NCBI RefSeq assembly: GCF_022814725.1
Contig: NZ_CP093442.1
Coordinates: 372,001-436,000 of the forward strand
DNA from: Bdellovibrio reynosensis
GTDB lineage: Bacteria; Bdellovibrionota; Bdellovibrionia; Bdellovibrionales; Bdellovibrionaceae
Direction of reading: 5' to 3'
DNA: 64,000 nt
Shown in pieces: positions 1 to 7,999 of the stretch (the first letter of the stretch is position 1; each line of letters opens with the position of its first letter). The notes below the pieces were generated by a model. It worked only from the letters and a program-made list of their open reading frames with translations, had not been told where the DNA came from and made no database searches. Position numbers and translations under genes: made by a program.

Positions 1-495
1 ATGAATCAGTTGAAAGCGCTTAAAGGTCACAAAGTAAATGTTCAAGTAGCTAAAATTGACGAAGAGGCAGTGATTAAAACTATGCCTCGTGAAAAATTGG
101 ATGCTTCTTTGAAAGCTTTAGATGAAGCGTTAGCAAAAGGTGATGAAGCCGCAGTTCAAGCTCAATTGAAAGAACTTAAAGTTTCTTGGGAAGAAACTGG
201 TTACGTTGATTTGGGCGCTGACAACTTCCCAAAAATCCAAAGCGCGACAGCAACTGAAGCTGTGTATGAACTTAAAAAATCAGAACCACTTTTAAAACGC
301 CTTGTTCGTGATGGCAGCAACAAGTTCGTATTGAAATTGAAAGATTCAAAAGTTGAAACTGTAGTGAATCTTGAACCAATGACAGTTGAAATGATGCAAA
401 AACGCCGTGCTGAAGGCATGTTCGAAGCATGGATCAACCAATTCCGTTCTAAGTCCCACGTGACTATGAACACAGATGCTCTGCAATTGAACTAG
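1..495 (+). CDS. PpiD-like peptidyl-prolyl isomerase, C-terminal part (5' truncated)
   Basis: The frame is open from the first base, so the gene probably starts before the window and the Met at base 1 is internal. The visible 164 residues resemble the C-terminal region of SurA/PpiD-type periplasmic folding factors: a Lys/Glu-rich helical stretch (about residues 25-65), a G-Y-V-D-L-G segment, and a closing 'MFEAWINQFRSKSHVTMN' (about 141-158). That ending matches the usual R-x3-F-x2-W-x2-x-L-R-x-K-A-x-I-x-x-N ending of PpiD proteins. The parvulin active domain is not in view, so the call rests on the tail alone. The stop lies 4 bases before the next start, so the two genes are probably co-translated. 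Confidence 0.5.
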   Translation: MNQLKALKGHKVNVQVAKIDEEAVIKTMPREKLDASLKALDEALAKGDEAAVQAQLKELKVSWEETGYVDLGADNFPKIQSATATEAVYELKKSEPLLKRLVRDGSNKFVLKLKDSKVETVVNLEPMTVEMMQKRRAEGMFEAWINQFRSKSHVTMNTDALQLN

Positions 496-499
496 CAGT

Positions 500-1138
500 A
501 TGCTGCAATTCGTAAGAGAAATTCCCATTCGCATAGTATTACAAGGAGCCCTGTCAAATAGACGGGGTTTCTTATTTTACCTATCGGCGGGATTTTCTGG
601 CGAGGTTGATCCGTTATCAGGAATGACAGTCAATCTTATGGCCGTGGATGAGTGGCTGACGGAATTAAAAGAAGATCTTGAAGAAAGTCTTTTTAATTCT
701 CCCACGGAAAGTTTGACCCACGCCCTTGCAGAAATCATGGCAGTATGTCGACTGAACCTGCTTGAAAAAGCGGAAAAAGAAAAAGTTGAATTAGTTAGCC
801 TGACTTTCCGGGAAGAAAGAGCCTGGTCCTTTAGTTGGAATAAAAAGCTTTCCCCTGAAGAAATGCTTTTCACGTACTCCCACTACCTTGAATCTTTATC
901 GACGGCTGAGCGCTTTGATTTATTAAAAATTGATTTCCAGTGGCTGCGCGTGGCGGGATGTGAAGAAGACCTTCAGCATGAAGGATTTAAACTTCTAAAA
1001 AGTGTGAGCCATGAACCGGCAGTACAGCTAACCCAAAAGCTTTCTGAAAATATTGAATATATGCTTAAGTCAGGAAGCCATCTTAAAGGTTTTTCCATTC
1101 ATTATTTGGGCGAAGGATTCAGTGTCACCTTGCCGTAA
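500..1138 (+). CDS. Degenerate pterin-synthase-fold (PTPS/QueD-like) protein
   Basis: This 212-residue protein has two stretches with the pattern of the 6-pyruvoyl-tetrahydropterin synthase / QueD family. 'GEVDPLSGMTVNLMAVDEWL' (about residues 34-53) matches the D-P-x-x-G-M-V-x-D/N-L strand-helix. 'SPTESLTHALAEIM' (about 67-80) matches the P-T-A-E-N-L-A helix. The family's zinc-binding histidines (the H-G-H motif) are missing, so it is probably not an active synthase. The second half ('EPAVQLTQKLSENIEYML') may be a second half-fold. ATG 500 is the only start that keeps the first motif. It has no clear ribosome site and probably relies on coupling to the gene ending at 495. A weak hairpin with trailing Ts lies inside the gene near 549-580. 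Confidence 0.4.
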   Translation: MLQFVREIPIRIVLQGALSNRRGFLFYLSAGFSGEVDPLSGMTVNLMAVDEWLTELKEDLEESLFNSPTESLTHALAEIMAVCRLNLLEKAEKEKVELVSLTFREERAWSFSWNKKLSPEEMLFTYSHYLESLSTAERFDLLKIDFQWLRVAGCEEDLQHEGFKLLKSVSHEPAVQLTQKLSENIEYMLKSGSHLKGFSIHYLGEGFSVTLP

Positions 1139-1300
1139 TATGGCAACGCTACGTTTTCCATTTAAGCAGCTTGGCGGATCGCCAATTTCAGGCAGGGTGT
1201 ACAGAGTTTAAACAGCCGATCGATCCCCAGTCGGGCCCTATTGTGTATGGGGGCCCGCACAAGATTTGAATAGATATCATCTATAACCCTGTGAGGACCT

Positions 1301-2386
1301 ATGAAGTTTTTAAATCTTTTAGCTGTTGGTGCTTTTTTGGTTTCAGCGAACGCTTTTGCCGAAACTTCTTGGGAAGATGACATTCGCACGACCACCTTCT
1401 GTGTGCAGAACTTCAATGCCTATGGTCCCATCTATGCACCGGATGTAGCGGGGCGAACAGTTAAAATGACGAAATTCCTAAAAAGCCAGTCACCATGTGA
1501 TGTAGTTCACTTACAAGAGGTTTGGAATAAAGGCCATATTGAACAAGTCGAAACTGCCTTAAATAGCTTTTACCAAGTGAGTGCTCCAAATAAGGAAGAA
1601 ACAATCGGTGTCATGTCGATGTTCCGCGGAACTATTCTTGGCAAACAAACAGTCGCGTTTAATGTTAATAACGAAGGCGGAATGCTAGATAATGTTCGTG
1701 AGGCTTTCGACGTTAAAAAAGCATATCACGTAGTACAATCAAACCTGAATGATGTGGAAGAAAAAATCTTCTTCATGAACACTCACTTGCATCCTTCGTC
1801 CCAAGCGGTTCGCTTAACGCAAATTCTTGATTTATTGCAGTGGCGCTTAAAAAACCAATCAGAAAAAATGGTATTGTCCGGAGACTTTAACGCTGACATC
1901 GACAGTCTAGAACGCAAAGTTTTGATGTTAAGCTTAGGTGTTCGTGATTCGATGGAGGAATCATTCGGCGGAAAATATCCAGCGGGCTATTGCACTTATT
2001 GCTTTTTAAATAATTTAAGCTTGATGTTCACAAATCACACTTTCGATTACATCTTCTATTCAAATGTTGGTCAGGCTGATACACAACTAAGACCGTTCGA
2101 TGGCGAAGTGAATATGAAGGGTAAAACAACATTTGGTATCGCCGAAGGTTGGTCAGATCACTTCGGCGTTCGCGTGAAGTTCGCGGTTCAACCAAAAACT
2201 GCAAACGATATCAATATTGAAGTTCGCAGAGAAGAGGCGTTAAAAGCCCTGGCTGATGCCGATGCGATTTTAAAAGTGCAAGAGCGCGCAGAGTTCAAGC
2301 CATATTCGACTTTGGTTCAACAACTGGCAGCAGAACTTAAAGACCGTAACGGCACTTTCAATAGCTATTTTGAAAGTTATCGCTAA
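1301..2386 (+). CDS. Secreted endonuclease/exonuclease/phosphatase (EEP) family protein
   Basis: The N-terminus is a clean Sec signal peptide (MKFLNLLAVGAFLVSANAFA, cleavage after about residue 20). The EEP fold motifs follow in order: 'CVQNFNAYGP' (about 32-41), the metal-binding Glu in 'LQEVW' (about 71-75), 'NTHLHP' (about 160), 'SGDFNAD' (about 193-199) and the catalytic His in 'WSDHFGV' (about 285). All key Asn/Glu/Asp/His positions are present, so it should be an active Mg2+-dependent phosphodiesterase. The substrate could be nucleic acid, a phospholipid head group or a phosphoinositide-like molecule. Export suggests action in the periplasm, outside the cell or in prey. The last 60 residues are a helical extension. 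A GAGGA site sits just before ATG 1301. Confidence 0.8.
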   Translation: MKFLNLLAVGAFLVSANAFAETSWEDDIRTTTFCVQNFNAYGPIYAPDVAGRTVKMTKFLKSQSPCDVVHLQEVWNKGHIEQVETALNSFYQVSAPNKEETIGVMSMFRGTILGKQTVAFNVNNEGGMLDNVREAFDVKKAYHVVQSNLNDVEEKIFFMNTHLHPSSQAVRLTQILDLLQWRLKNQSEKMVLSGDFNADIDSLERKVLMLSLGVRDSMEESFGGKYPAGYCTYCFLNNLSLMFTNHTFDYIFYSNVGQADTQLRPFDGEVNMKGKTTFGIAEGWSDHFGVRVKFAVQPKTANDINIEVRREEALKALADADAILKVQERAEFKPYSTLVQQLAAELKDRNGTFNSYFESYR

Positions 2387-2447
2387 AAACAATAAGGTTC
2401 AGTGAATGACCATTGAATCTTATCTTTTTAAAAATATCTCTTTAAGA

Positions 2448-2849
2448 TTAATCTAAATGTTTCGGTGTGAAAGCTTCCGGGAAGATTTCTGGGAACTGGA
2501 AGCTTTTGATTTTACCTTCCAAATTCGCTGTGTGAATAACAGTCTGCTCGTTTGCAAACTCTGCAATAACCTGGCGGCAAAAACCACATGGCGGCCACGG
2601 TTTTTCAGCATCACTGACAACTAAAACTTCAGAGATTACTTTGTGAGCCCCTTCGCTGACGGCTTTAAAAATCGCCACACGTTCTGCGCACACAGTGCCG
2701 CCGTAAGAAGCGTTTTCCACGTTACATCCTGTAAAAATCTTGTCTCCCATTAAAACGGCGGCGCCGATATAGGCGTTAGAATAAGGGGCGTGGGCTTTTT
2801 TCTGAACCTCACATGCTGCTTCAAAAAGTTTTTTCTGTGTATCTGTCAT
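2448..2849 (-). CDS. cdd: Cytidine deaminase
   Basis: A 133-residue homotetrameric-type cytidine deaminase that converts cytidine and deoxycytidine to uridine and deoxyuridine in pyrimidine salvage. The zinc site is complete: Cys54-Ala-Glu56 in 'TVCAERVA', and Cys88 and Cys91 in 'PPCGFCRQ'. The substrate-binding 'GCNVENASYG' (41-50) precedes it. Length is normal for the small T-CDA class. The start overlaps the end of the upstream maf gene by 4 bases (ATGA), so the two form an operon. Salvage of prey nucleosides is a plausible use in a predator, but that is inference. Confidence 0.93.
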   Translation of the reverse strand: MTDTQKKLFEAACEVQKKAHAPYSNAYIGAAVLMGDKIFTGCNVENASYGGTVCAERVAIFKAVSEGAHKVISEVLVVSDAEKPWPPCGFCRQVIAEFANEQTVIHTANLEGKIKSFQFPEIFPEAFTPKHLD

Positions 2850-3415
2850 AGGCCGATATCTTCCAATATTTTGTTTAAAGCAATCAAGGGTAAACCCTGG
2901 ATCGCAGTAAAATCGTCTGTTTCGATTTTATCAAAAAGCATGATGCCATGTTTTTCGATCTTATAACTGCCAGCGCAATCGGTGGGTTCATCCAGTTCGA
3001 CATACCGTTCCAGCTGGCTTTGTGAAAGTGTGCGCATCGTCATGCGGGTGATGTTGGTATAAGGAATGGCTTTATCGCCATCAAATACGCAAATAGCGGT
3101 GATCAATTCATGGGTTTTACCCTGCATCGCCATAAGCTGTTTTACTGCATTTTCTTTAGTGTGGGCTTTGCCTAAAATTTGCCCTTCAAAAGACACCAGT
3201 TGATCACCACCAATAACGACACGGTCAGAGCTTTTAAGGCTTTCTGCTTTCATAAAAGCGAGCTTTTCAGCCAACGCTTTCGGAGAAAGTTTCGGGTCCT
3301 TTTCTTTATCCTCATCAATAAGCGGGGCCGTCGCGGTGAAGCTGTAAGCCAATCGAGAAAGAAGCTCTTTACGGTATTTTGAGGTGCTACCAAGTATCAG
3401 TTGTTTTTCTGCCAT
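2846..3415 (-). CDS. maf: Maf family nucleotide pyrophosphatase
   Basis: The start taken is ATG 3415 (MAEKQLILGSTS, 189 residues). An upstream in-frame start would add only 7 unrelated residues. The family signature 'LGSTSKYRKELL' is at the N-terminus and the conserved 'GGDQLV' follows near the middle. Maf/YhdE proteins hydrolyse non-canonical or modified NTPs (dTTP/UTP or m7GTP depending on subgroup). I cannot assign the subgroup from sequence alone. The gene overlaps cdd by 4 bases, making a two-gene nucleotide-metabolism operon. Confidence 0.9.
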   Translation of the reverse strand: MAEKQLILGSTSKYRKELLSRLAYSFTATAPLIDEDKEKDPKLSPKALAEKLAFMKAESLKSSDRVVIGGDQLVSFEGQILGKAHTKENAVKQLMAMQGKTHELITAICVFDGDKAIPYTNITRMTMRTLSQSQLERYVELDEPTDCAGSYKIEKHGIMLFDKIETDDFTAIQGLPLIALNKILEDIGL

Positions 3416-3499
3416 AGGCTTTCCACTATAGGTCAAAATAGCTGTAAAAACTATAATTTAAGAGCCAAAGCCCCGGTTTTGCGGTAAAGGTCGAACGCT

Positions 3500-4417
3500 A
3501 TGACAAAAAAGACTCTTCCTGATGTTGCTAAAGAAACCCATTCTGAAAGATACGCCCCGATTGATTGGGTGGGCATGGGCTCTATCGAGTTGCCGTTGTT
3601 ATTAAAACAAAGTGACGGTGTATATCGCATTCCTGCACGCGTGGATGCCAAAGTCAGTTTAGATAAAAAACCTTCTCGCGGCATTCACATGTCGCGTTTG
3701 TATCTCATCACTCAAGAACTACTATCTAAAAACGAATTGTCCTTCGACCTGTTGGGTAAAACTACGGATGAGTTTTTAAAAACCCACGAAGATCTTTCCA
3801 GTGAAGCATCAGTGCAAGTTCAGTTTGAAGCACCACTTATCCGCAAAGCTTTAAAAAGCACAAATCAAGCTTGGCGTTCATATCCAGTGATCTTGTCTTC
3901 ATTTAATCATGAAGGTAAGAAAAGCTATTTCGTTGAAGTGGTTGTGACTTATTCAAGCACGTGTCCCGCTTCTGCGGCTTTATCTCGCCAATTGATTCAA
4001 GATGGATTCAAACAACAATTCCAAGATCAGTCGGTTGATTTTGATGTGATTCATTCTTGGTTGGGAACAACTCAAGGGATCGTGGCAACTCCGCACGCGC
4101 AACGCAGTTTTGCCCGCGTGAAAGCGGAAGTTGGCATTGATTTCCAATACGGCGATCTTATCGATGTCGTTGAAGAAGCATTGCAGACAGCGGTTCAAGG
4201 GGCCGTGAAACGTGAAGACGAACAAGAATTCGCCCTTCGCAATGGCCAGAACCTTATGTTCTGCGAAGACGCTGCCCGAAGAGTGAAAGAAGCTCTTGAT
4301 ACTAAAGCAGGCGTTCTAGACTATGTTGCTGAATTCAGTCACGTAGAGAGTCTTCATCCCCACAACGCGGTTTCGCATATTTCAGCAGGAAAAAAACTGC
4401 GCACTTTCCAAATCTAA
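3500..4417 (+). CDS. folE2: GTP cyclohydrolase I type 2 (FolE2)
   Basis: A 305-residue member of the COG1469/FolE2 family, which opens GTP to dihydroneopterin triphosphate, the entry step for folate and for queuosine/tetrahydropterin pathways. Visible family hallmarks are 'VGMGSIELPLL' (about 26-36), 'RGIHMSRLY' (about 60-68), the active-site Cys (about 154) in 'SSTCPASAALS', and 'ATPHAQRS' (about 195). FolE2 uses metals less strictly than the classical zinc enzyme FolE. It faces the convergent gene at 4453 with a shared bidirectional terminator between them. Confidence 0.93.
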   Translation: MTKKTLPDVAKETHSERYAPIDWVGMGSIELPLLLKQSDGVYRIPARVDAKVSLDKKPSRGIHMSRLYLITQELLSKNELSFDLLGKTTDEFLKTHEDLSSEASVQVQFEAPLIRKALKSTNQAWRSYPVILSSFNHEGKKSYFVEVVVTYSSTCPASAALSRQLIQDGFKQQFQDQSVDFDVIHSWLGTTQGIVATPHAQRSFARVKAEVGIDFQYGDLIDVVEEALQTAVQGAVKREDEQEFALRNGQNLMFCEDAARRVKEALDTKAGVLDYVAEFSHVESLHPHNAVSHISAGKKLRTFQI

Positions 4418-4419
4418 AA

Positions 4420-4451
4420 AGGAAAAAGGGAGCTTTAGGCTCCCTTTTTTA
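4420..4451. terminator. Bidirectional rho-independent terminator
   Basis: An 11-bp stem (gggagc/gctccc extended by A-T pairs) with a 5-base loop. It has an A run on the left and a T run on the right, so it can serve both folE2 and the convergent gene ending at 4453. Confidence 0.85.
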
Positions 4452-4452
4452 T

Positions 4453-7400
4453 TTAGTTAATCACCGGATCTAAAAGATTGTTTCTTCTGAATCGTTCCAT
4501 ATAGCTGTGTCCCTGGAACTTACCAACTTCCGGAGCCCAGTAAACGCCTTCTTTCTGATGACGGAAAGTAGGATGGCTTAGCTCAAGCATATTTGAAATA
4601 CTTGTGATCATCCACATATCCTGGTCGCGCACGAAATCACGCACGTGGGAAATATGTTTTGCGCGTTTACCAATCAAACGATCTAGGACGCCGACCAAAT
4701 CTTTGGCTTGTTGATCCAAACTATAATCGGGGGTCATGCTGTTCCAAGCACCCAGGATTTTACGTGCGCCTTTGCTAACATCATCGATGGGATCGTTGGG
4801 TCTAATATAGCGATCATAACCTCGCGTAATGCTTAAATAGCGAATGTTAGAAGGACTGCTGACGCTTTCTAACAAGCTACGTAAAGCCGCTTTAGAAAGC
4901 TGCCAACGCATAGTCCCTTGGATTTCTGGGTAAACTTCAAGTTCGGATGGCATTCTAAATCTAATGTAGTTATCAGTGCCTGAACGTTCTTCAAAGAATT
5001 CTTTAAAATCCTCTTCAAATTCTTTACGGGTGCAATAGTTGTCGAACATAGAAAGGTTGATGATCACCTCAAGGTCCTTAAACTGGCGGTGTTTTTCATC
5101 CGGCGTTCCTTCAAGGTTAATACTGATATGCTGTCCTTCGCCCCAGAAATGGCCAACGAAATTAAAAGCACCATCAAACATTCCCGTGGTGGTTTTTTCA
5201 TTCCAAACTCGACTGAAGGAACGGTCATAGGAACGGTTTTTGTGGGCTAATATAACCTTCTGTCCATCAGCTTCAATGGTGTTAACCCCTGTATCTGAAC
5301 CATAGTTCCAAAAGATAAAACCCAGCTGAAAGTTTTTGTTTTTTCCTAAATCACTCAGCTCATGGGGTTTTACTAGCTGATCCAATGAGCTAAAGTCATT
5401 GTCAATCAATGCGGTGTCAAAGGCTTCTTGTAATTGCTGCTGACCTTGTGCACTTTCATTTAAAGTGTCGACCCTATATAAACGATAGGTTCTTTTAGCC
5501 TTTGATGCTTTTAGGTGGGCTGCCAAACGCACATAGGTTCTGACGTCAACTCCACTTTGAATGGCTGCGGTTTTAATGTGATCTGTTGTAACCTCTAACA
5601 ATGTATTGTGGGGTTTGGCGAAATAAACTGTTTTGACTGCAGAAATACTGAGTCCTAAAAGTGCTGCATCAATCTGAATATCATCGATGATCTTGGTTTT
5701 TGATTGGCCGATAGATGCGCCAATAGAGTGAGTGACAAAAAGCTGTTCCCCAGTTCCCAAAGTGCGGCGTATTTCATAAACACTGAATGGATTTAATAAA
5801 GAGAAAAACCGATTCGTACCTACTTCCTTCATAGTTGAAACACTGTGAAGATATTCGAATGTGTAAGTATAATATAGTCCTATGGGAGTCGTGATTCGAT
5901 CAGAGACCAACCCGATTGGCAGGCTAATGCTGATTTTATCTTTCAGTAGATAACGTTTTTGTCCCGGACCTAATTCAGGATTTACACTGACAGCTCGTGA
6001 AGCGGCAAATGAAATACCTCCGTTGACCGTAGTTGTTCCCAGATCAACAGTGAAATTCCCTTTGCCATAGGTTTCAGGATTAAAAAGTGTTAAAAACTTA
6101 TTCTGCAGTTTATTTATTCCTAAAACGATAGCGGCTTGTAGCGGTGTGAAGCGATTTCCCAAAATGGGTAAGGTATTGCCCGGGATTTCTTGTGCGCCTT
6201 CTTTCAAAAGACCATCTTCATTGATATATTCCGGGTACATCGCTGACAAATCCGCTTTACCTAAAACGGGATGAAATTTAAATCCTTCTTTCTGTAAATC
6301 AAAATCCACGATCATCTTATTAAGACGATTCTTAATTTTTTCAGAATATAAAGCCCGCGCCGGAGCAGGAAAGCCTGACTCTGCCATGATACTGTCAATT
6401 TGCCAGGTCTGAATTCGCGCCATTCTGCGGGCCAGCCACTTCACATCGCTATAAGTAGTATCCTTCCATGTTCGATGATCAAATACAGAAAGAAAGAATA
6501 AATGAATTTTATCTTTATGGATTTTTGTGAATTCCCAAGGATACAAATTGACCGTGCCAACGTAACCCAAAAAGCCTGGAAGTCCCAAAGCAGAACTGGT
6601 GTCACTGATAAAGAAAATCGGGGACCATCCACGCGCTGGATCTTTAATAGCATCAACTCGGGATTGGTATTCAAATTGGTCTTGAAGTGCGATTAAGGCA
6701 TTATACAAAACCATCGCGCGATATTCACGACGATTGCGCAGGCCATTGTTTCCCATGCGAAAAGGGCCCATACGACGATATTCGTCTTTATCGGGATAAG
6801 CTTCTAAGGTGACGTTTTTTAATATGACTGCATTTTCACCTGGAATGCGATCTATATGAGTCATCGCAGAACCCATCTCTAAACCATGAACAGAGCGCCA
6901 CTGTGCTAAAAAATGCTCAAAAGTCGTATCACCTAATATAAGTTTTATTTGTGAGCGGAAAGTGGTGGGATTTGCAGGGTATCCAATAATCCGGGCTAAG
7001 TGATTTACAACCGGTGCCACGTAAGCTTCAAAACCCACGCGCAAGGTGACGTCTTTCTTTTTTGGATTTCCCTTTTTATTTAAATCGTTTTCATCAAACC
7101 AATGGGTTTTAAATTTAATTGTTCCATTGCCCATTCGCTCATAGTGAAAAACCGGCAAAGTGTCATGCTTAGGTGGGAAGAACTTTTTTCCTAAATAAAC
7201 TTCCTTGGCTGGATCATAGGCTTCTACCTCATTATCAGTCCAAATAGGTGAAGAGGGTGGATCTAAGGTAGAAAGATCCAAACCTTGACGACGTGCTAAT
7301 TTCAGACTTTCCTGATCTGCAAACCTACCATTTAGTAGCAAGTTACTGGCTTGGGTTTTTGGCGAATCGTCGAGTGAAAATTCATAAAAGTTTTCAGCTA

Positions 7401-7902
7401 AGTTTTTAATGCGGTCCGAAGCTTTTGAAAACAACGTCATTGGATAAGGCGTGTAACCTGCAGCAATGAATAGTAAGATCGTTTCAACTTTTTCGTGAAT
7501 CTGCAGGGGTGTCATTTTTTTATAGGCAGCTTTTAGTTCTCTGGTGTGCTCAAGTGCAAACAAAATAGGTGCGATGGTTTCAGCTTCTTCGTTCTGCGCT
7601 TCGACGCCTTCTTTTTCGGCTTTTTCGTTTTCATAACCGTGGGTAAAAATTAAATTCGTCTTGCGATTCAATTTTGCAGAATCCATCAAAAGGCCTTTAT
7701 GATGTTCCAAAAAGGAAATCAGGCGGTCCAATTTAAGTGGGTCAATACCGCCATCGCTATAAAAGTAAGCCGAGCGATACTTGTTTAAAGCTCCATCATG
7801 TCCAGAAGAAATAATTCCTTCCGAAGGCGAATACGGACTGGTGGCCCAAAGAAGATTTGGAAATAGAAATAAGAGTGCAAGTAAGCCAAACAATTTTCTC
7901 AT
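4453..7902 (-). CDS. Large secreted protein of unknown function, tandem paralogue 1
   Basis: The 1149-residue product has a Sec signal peptide (MRKLFGLLALLFLFPNLLWA) and matures near 'TSPYSPSEG'. I recognise no domain. The first 600 residues are mixed helix/strand with conserved blocks such as 'LNRKTNLIFTHGYENE' and 'DHRTWKDTTYSDVKWLARR'. The middle (about 640-780) has alternating beta-strand patterns ('ISFAASRAVSVNPELG', 'ISISLPIGLVSDRI') reminiscent of a barrel or beta-sandwich. The C-terminal third is again mixed. It is collinear with the gene at 8000-11416 over the full length. It differs by a 17-residue insertion near 'RGYDRYIRPNDPIDD' that its neighbour lacks. ATG 7902 has an AAGAGGG ribosome site. 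Function is unknown; export to periplasm or surface is the only supported statement. Confidence 0.8.
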   Translation of the reverse strand: MRKLFGLLALLFLFPNLLWATSPYSPSEGIISSGHDGALNKYRSAYFYSDGGIDPLKLDRLISFLEHHKGLLMDSAKLNRKTNLIFTHGYENEKAEKEGVEAQNEEAETIAPILFALEHTRELKAAYKKMTPLQIHEKVETILLFIAAGYTPYPMTLFSKASDRIKNLAENFYEFSLDDSPKTQASNLLLNGRFADQESLKLARRQGLDLSTLDPPSSPIWTDNEVEAYDPAKEVYLGKKFFPPKHDTLPVFHYERMGNGTIKFKTHWFDENDLNKKGNPKKKDVTLRVGFEAYVAPVVNHLARIIGYPANPTTFRSQIKLILGDTTFEHFLAQWRSVHGLEMGSAMTHIDRIPGENAVILKNVTLEAYPDKDEYRRMGPFRMGNNGLRNRREYRAMVLYNALIALQDQFEYQSRVDAIKDPARGWSPIFFISDTSSALGLPGFLGYVGTVNLYPWEFTKIHKDKIHLFFLSVFDHRTWKDTTYSDVKWLARRMARIQTWQIDSIMAESGFPAPARALYSEKIKNRLNKMIVDFDLQKEGFKFHPVLGKADLSAMYPEYINEDGLLKEGAQEIPGNTLPILGNRFTPLQAAIVLGINKLQNKFLTLFNPETYGKGNFTVDLGTTTVNGGISFAASRAVSVNPELGPGQKRYLLKDKISISLPIGLVSDRITTPIGLYYTYTFEYLHSVSTMKEVGTNRFFSLLNPFSVYEIRRTLGTGEQLFVTHSIGASIGQSKTKIIDDIQIDAALLGLSISAVKTVYFAKPHNTLLEVTTDHIKTAAIQSGVDVRTYVRLAAHLKASKAKRTYRLYRVDTLNESAQGQQQLQEAFDTALIDNDFSSLDQLVKPHELSDLGKNKNFQLGFIFWNYGSDTGVNTIEADGQKVILAHKNRSYDRSFSRVWNEKTTTGMFDGAFNFVGHFWGEGQHISINLEGTPDEKHRQFKDLEVIINLSMFDNYCTRKEFEEDFKEFFEERSGTDNYIRFRMPSELEVYPEIQGTMRWQLSKAALRSLLESVSSPSNIRYLSITRGYDRYIRPNDPIDDVSKGARKILGAWNSMTPDYSLDQQAKDLVGVLDRLIGKRAKHISHVRDFVRDQDMWMITSISNMLELSHPTFRHQKEGVYWAPEVGKFQGHSYMERFRRNNLLDPVIN

Positions 7903-7948
7903 AGGATCCCTCTTAAAAAATCTTTGAAAAGGCTAGAGGAACCCTAAT

Positions 7949-7967
7949 TTGAAGGCTAATTGCAAAT
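7949..7967 (-). promoter_or_regulatory. Conserved upstream block, copy 1
   Basis: A 19-base sequence (ttgaaggctaattgcaaat on the plus strand) lies 47 bases upstream of the start at 7902. It recurs exactly at 11467-11485 upstream of the tandem paralogue, where the surrounding bases are less alike. No clear sigma-70 hexamers could be placed, so it may be an operator or part of an alternative promoter. Confidence 0.5.
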
Positions 7968-7999
7968 TTGTTGAATCGGTTATTTGCTTGTAATGCTTA

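Noticed and set aside
1231-1259. Hairpin cgggccc/gggcccg upstream of the EEP gene as a terminator
   Set aside because: A good stem but an 11-base loop and no T run; could be regulatory, insufficient evidence to call.
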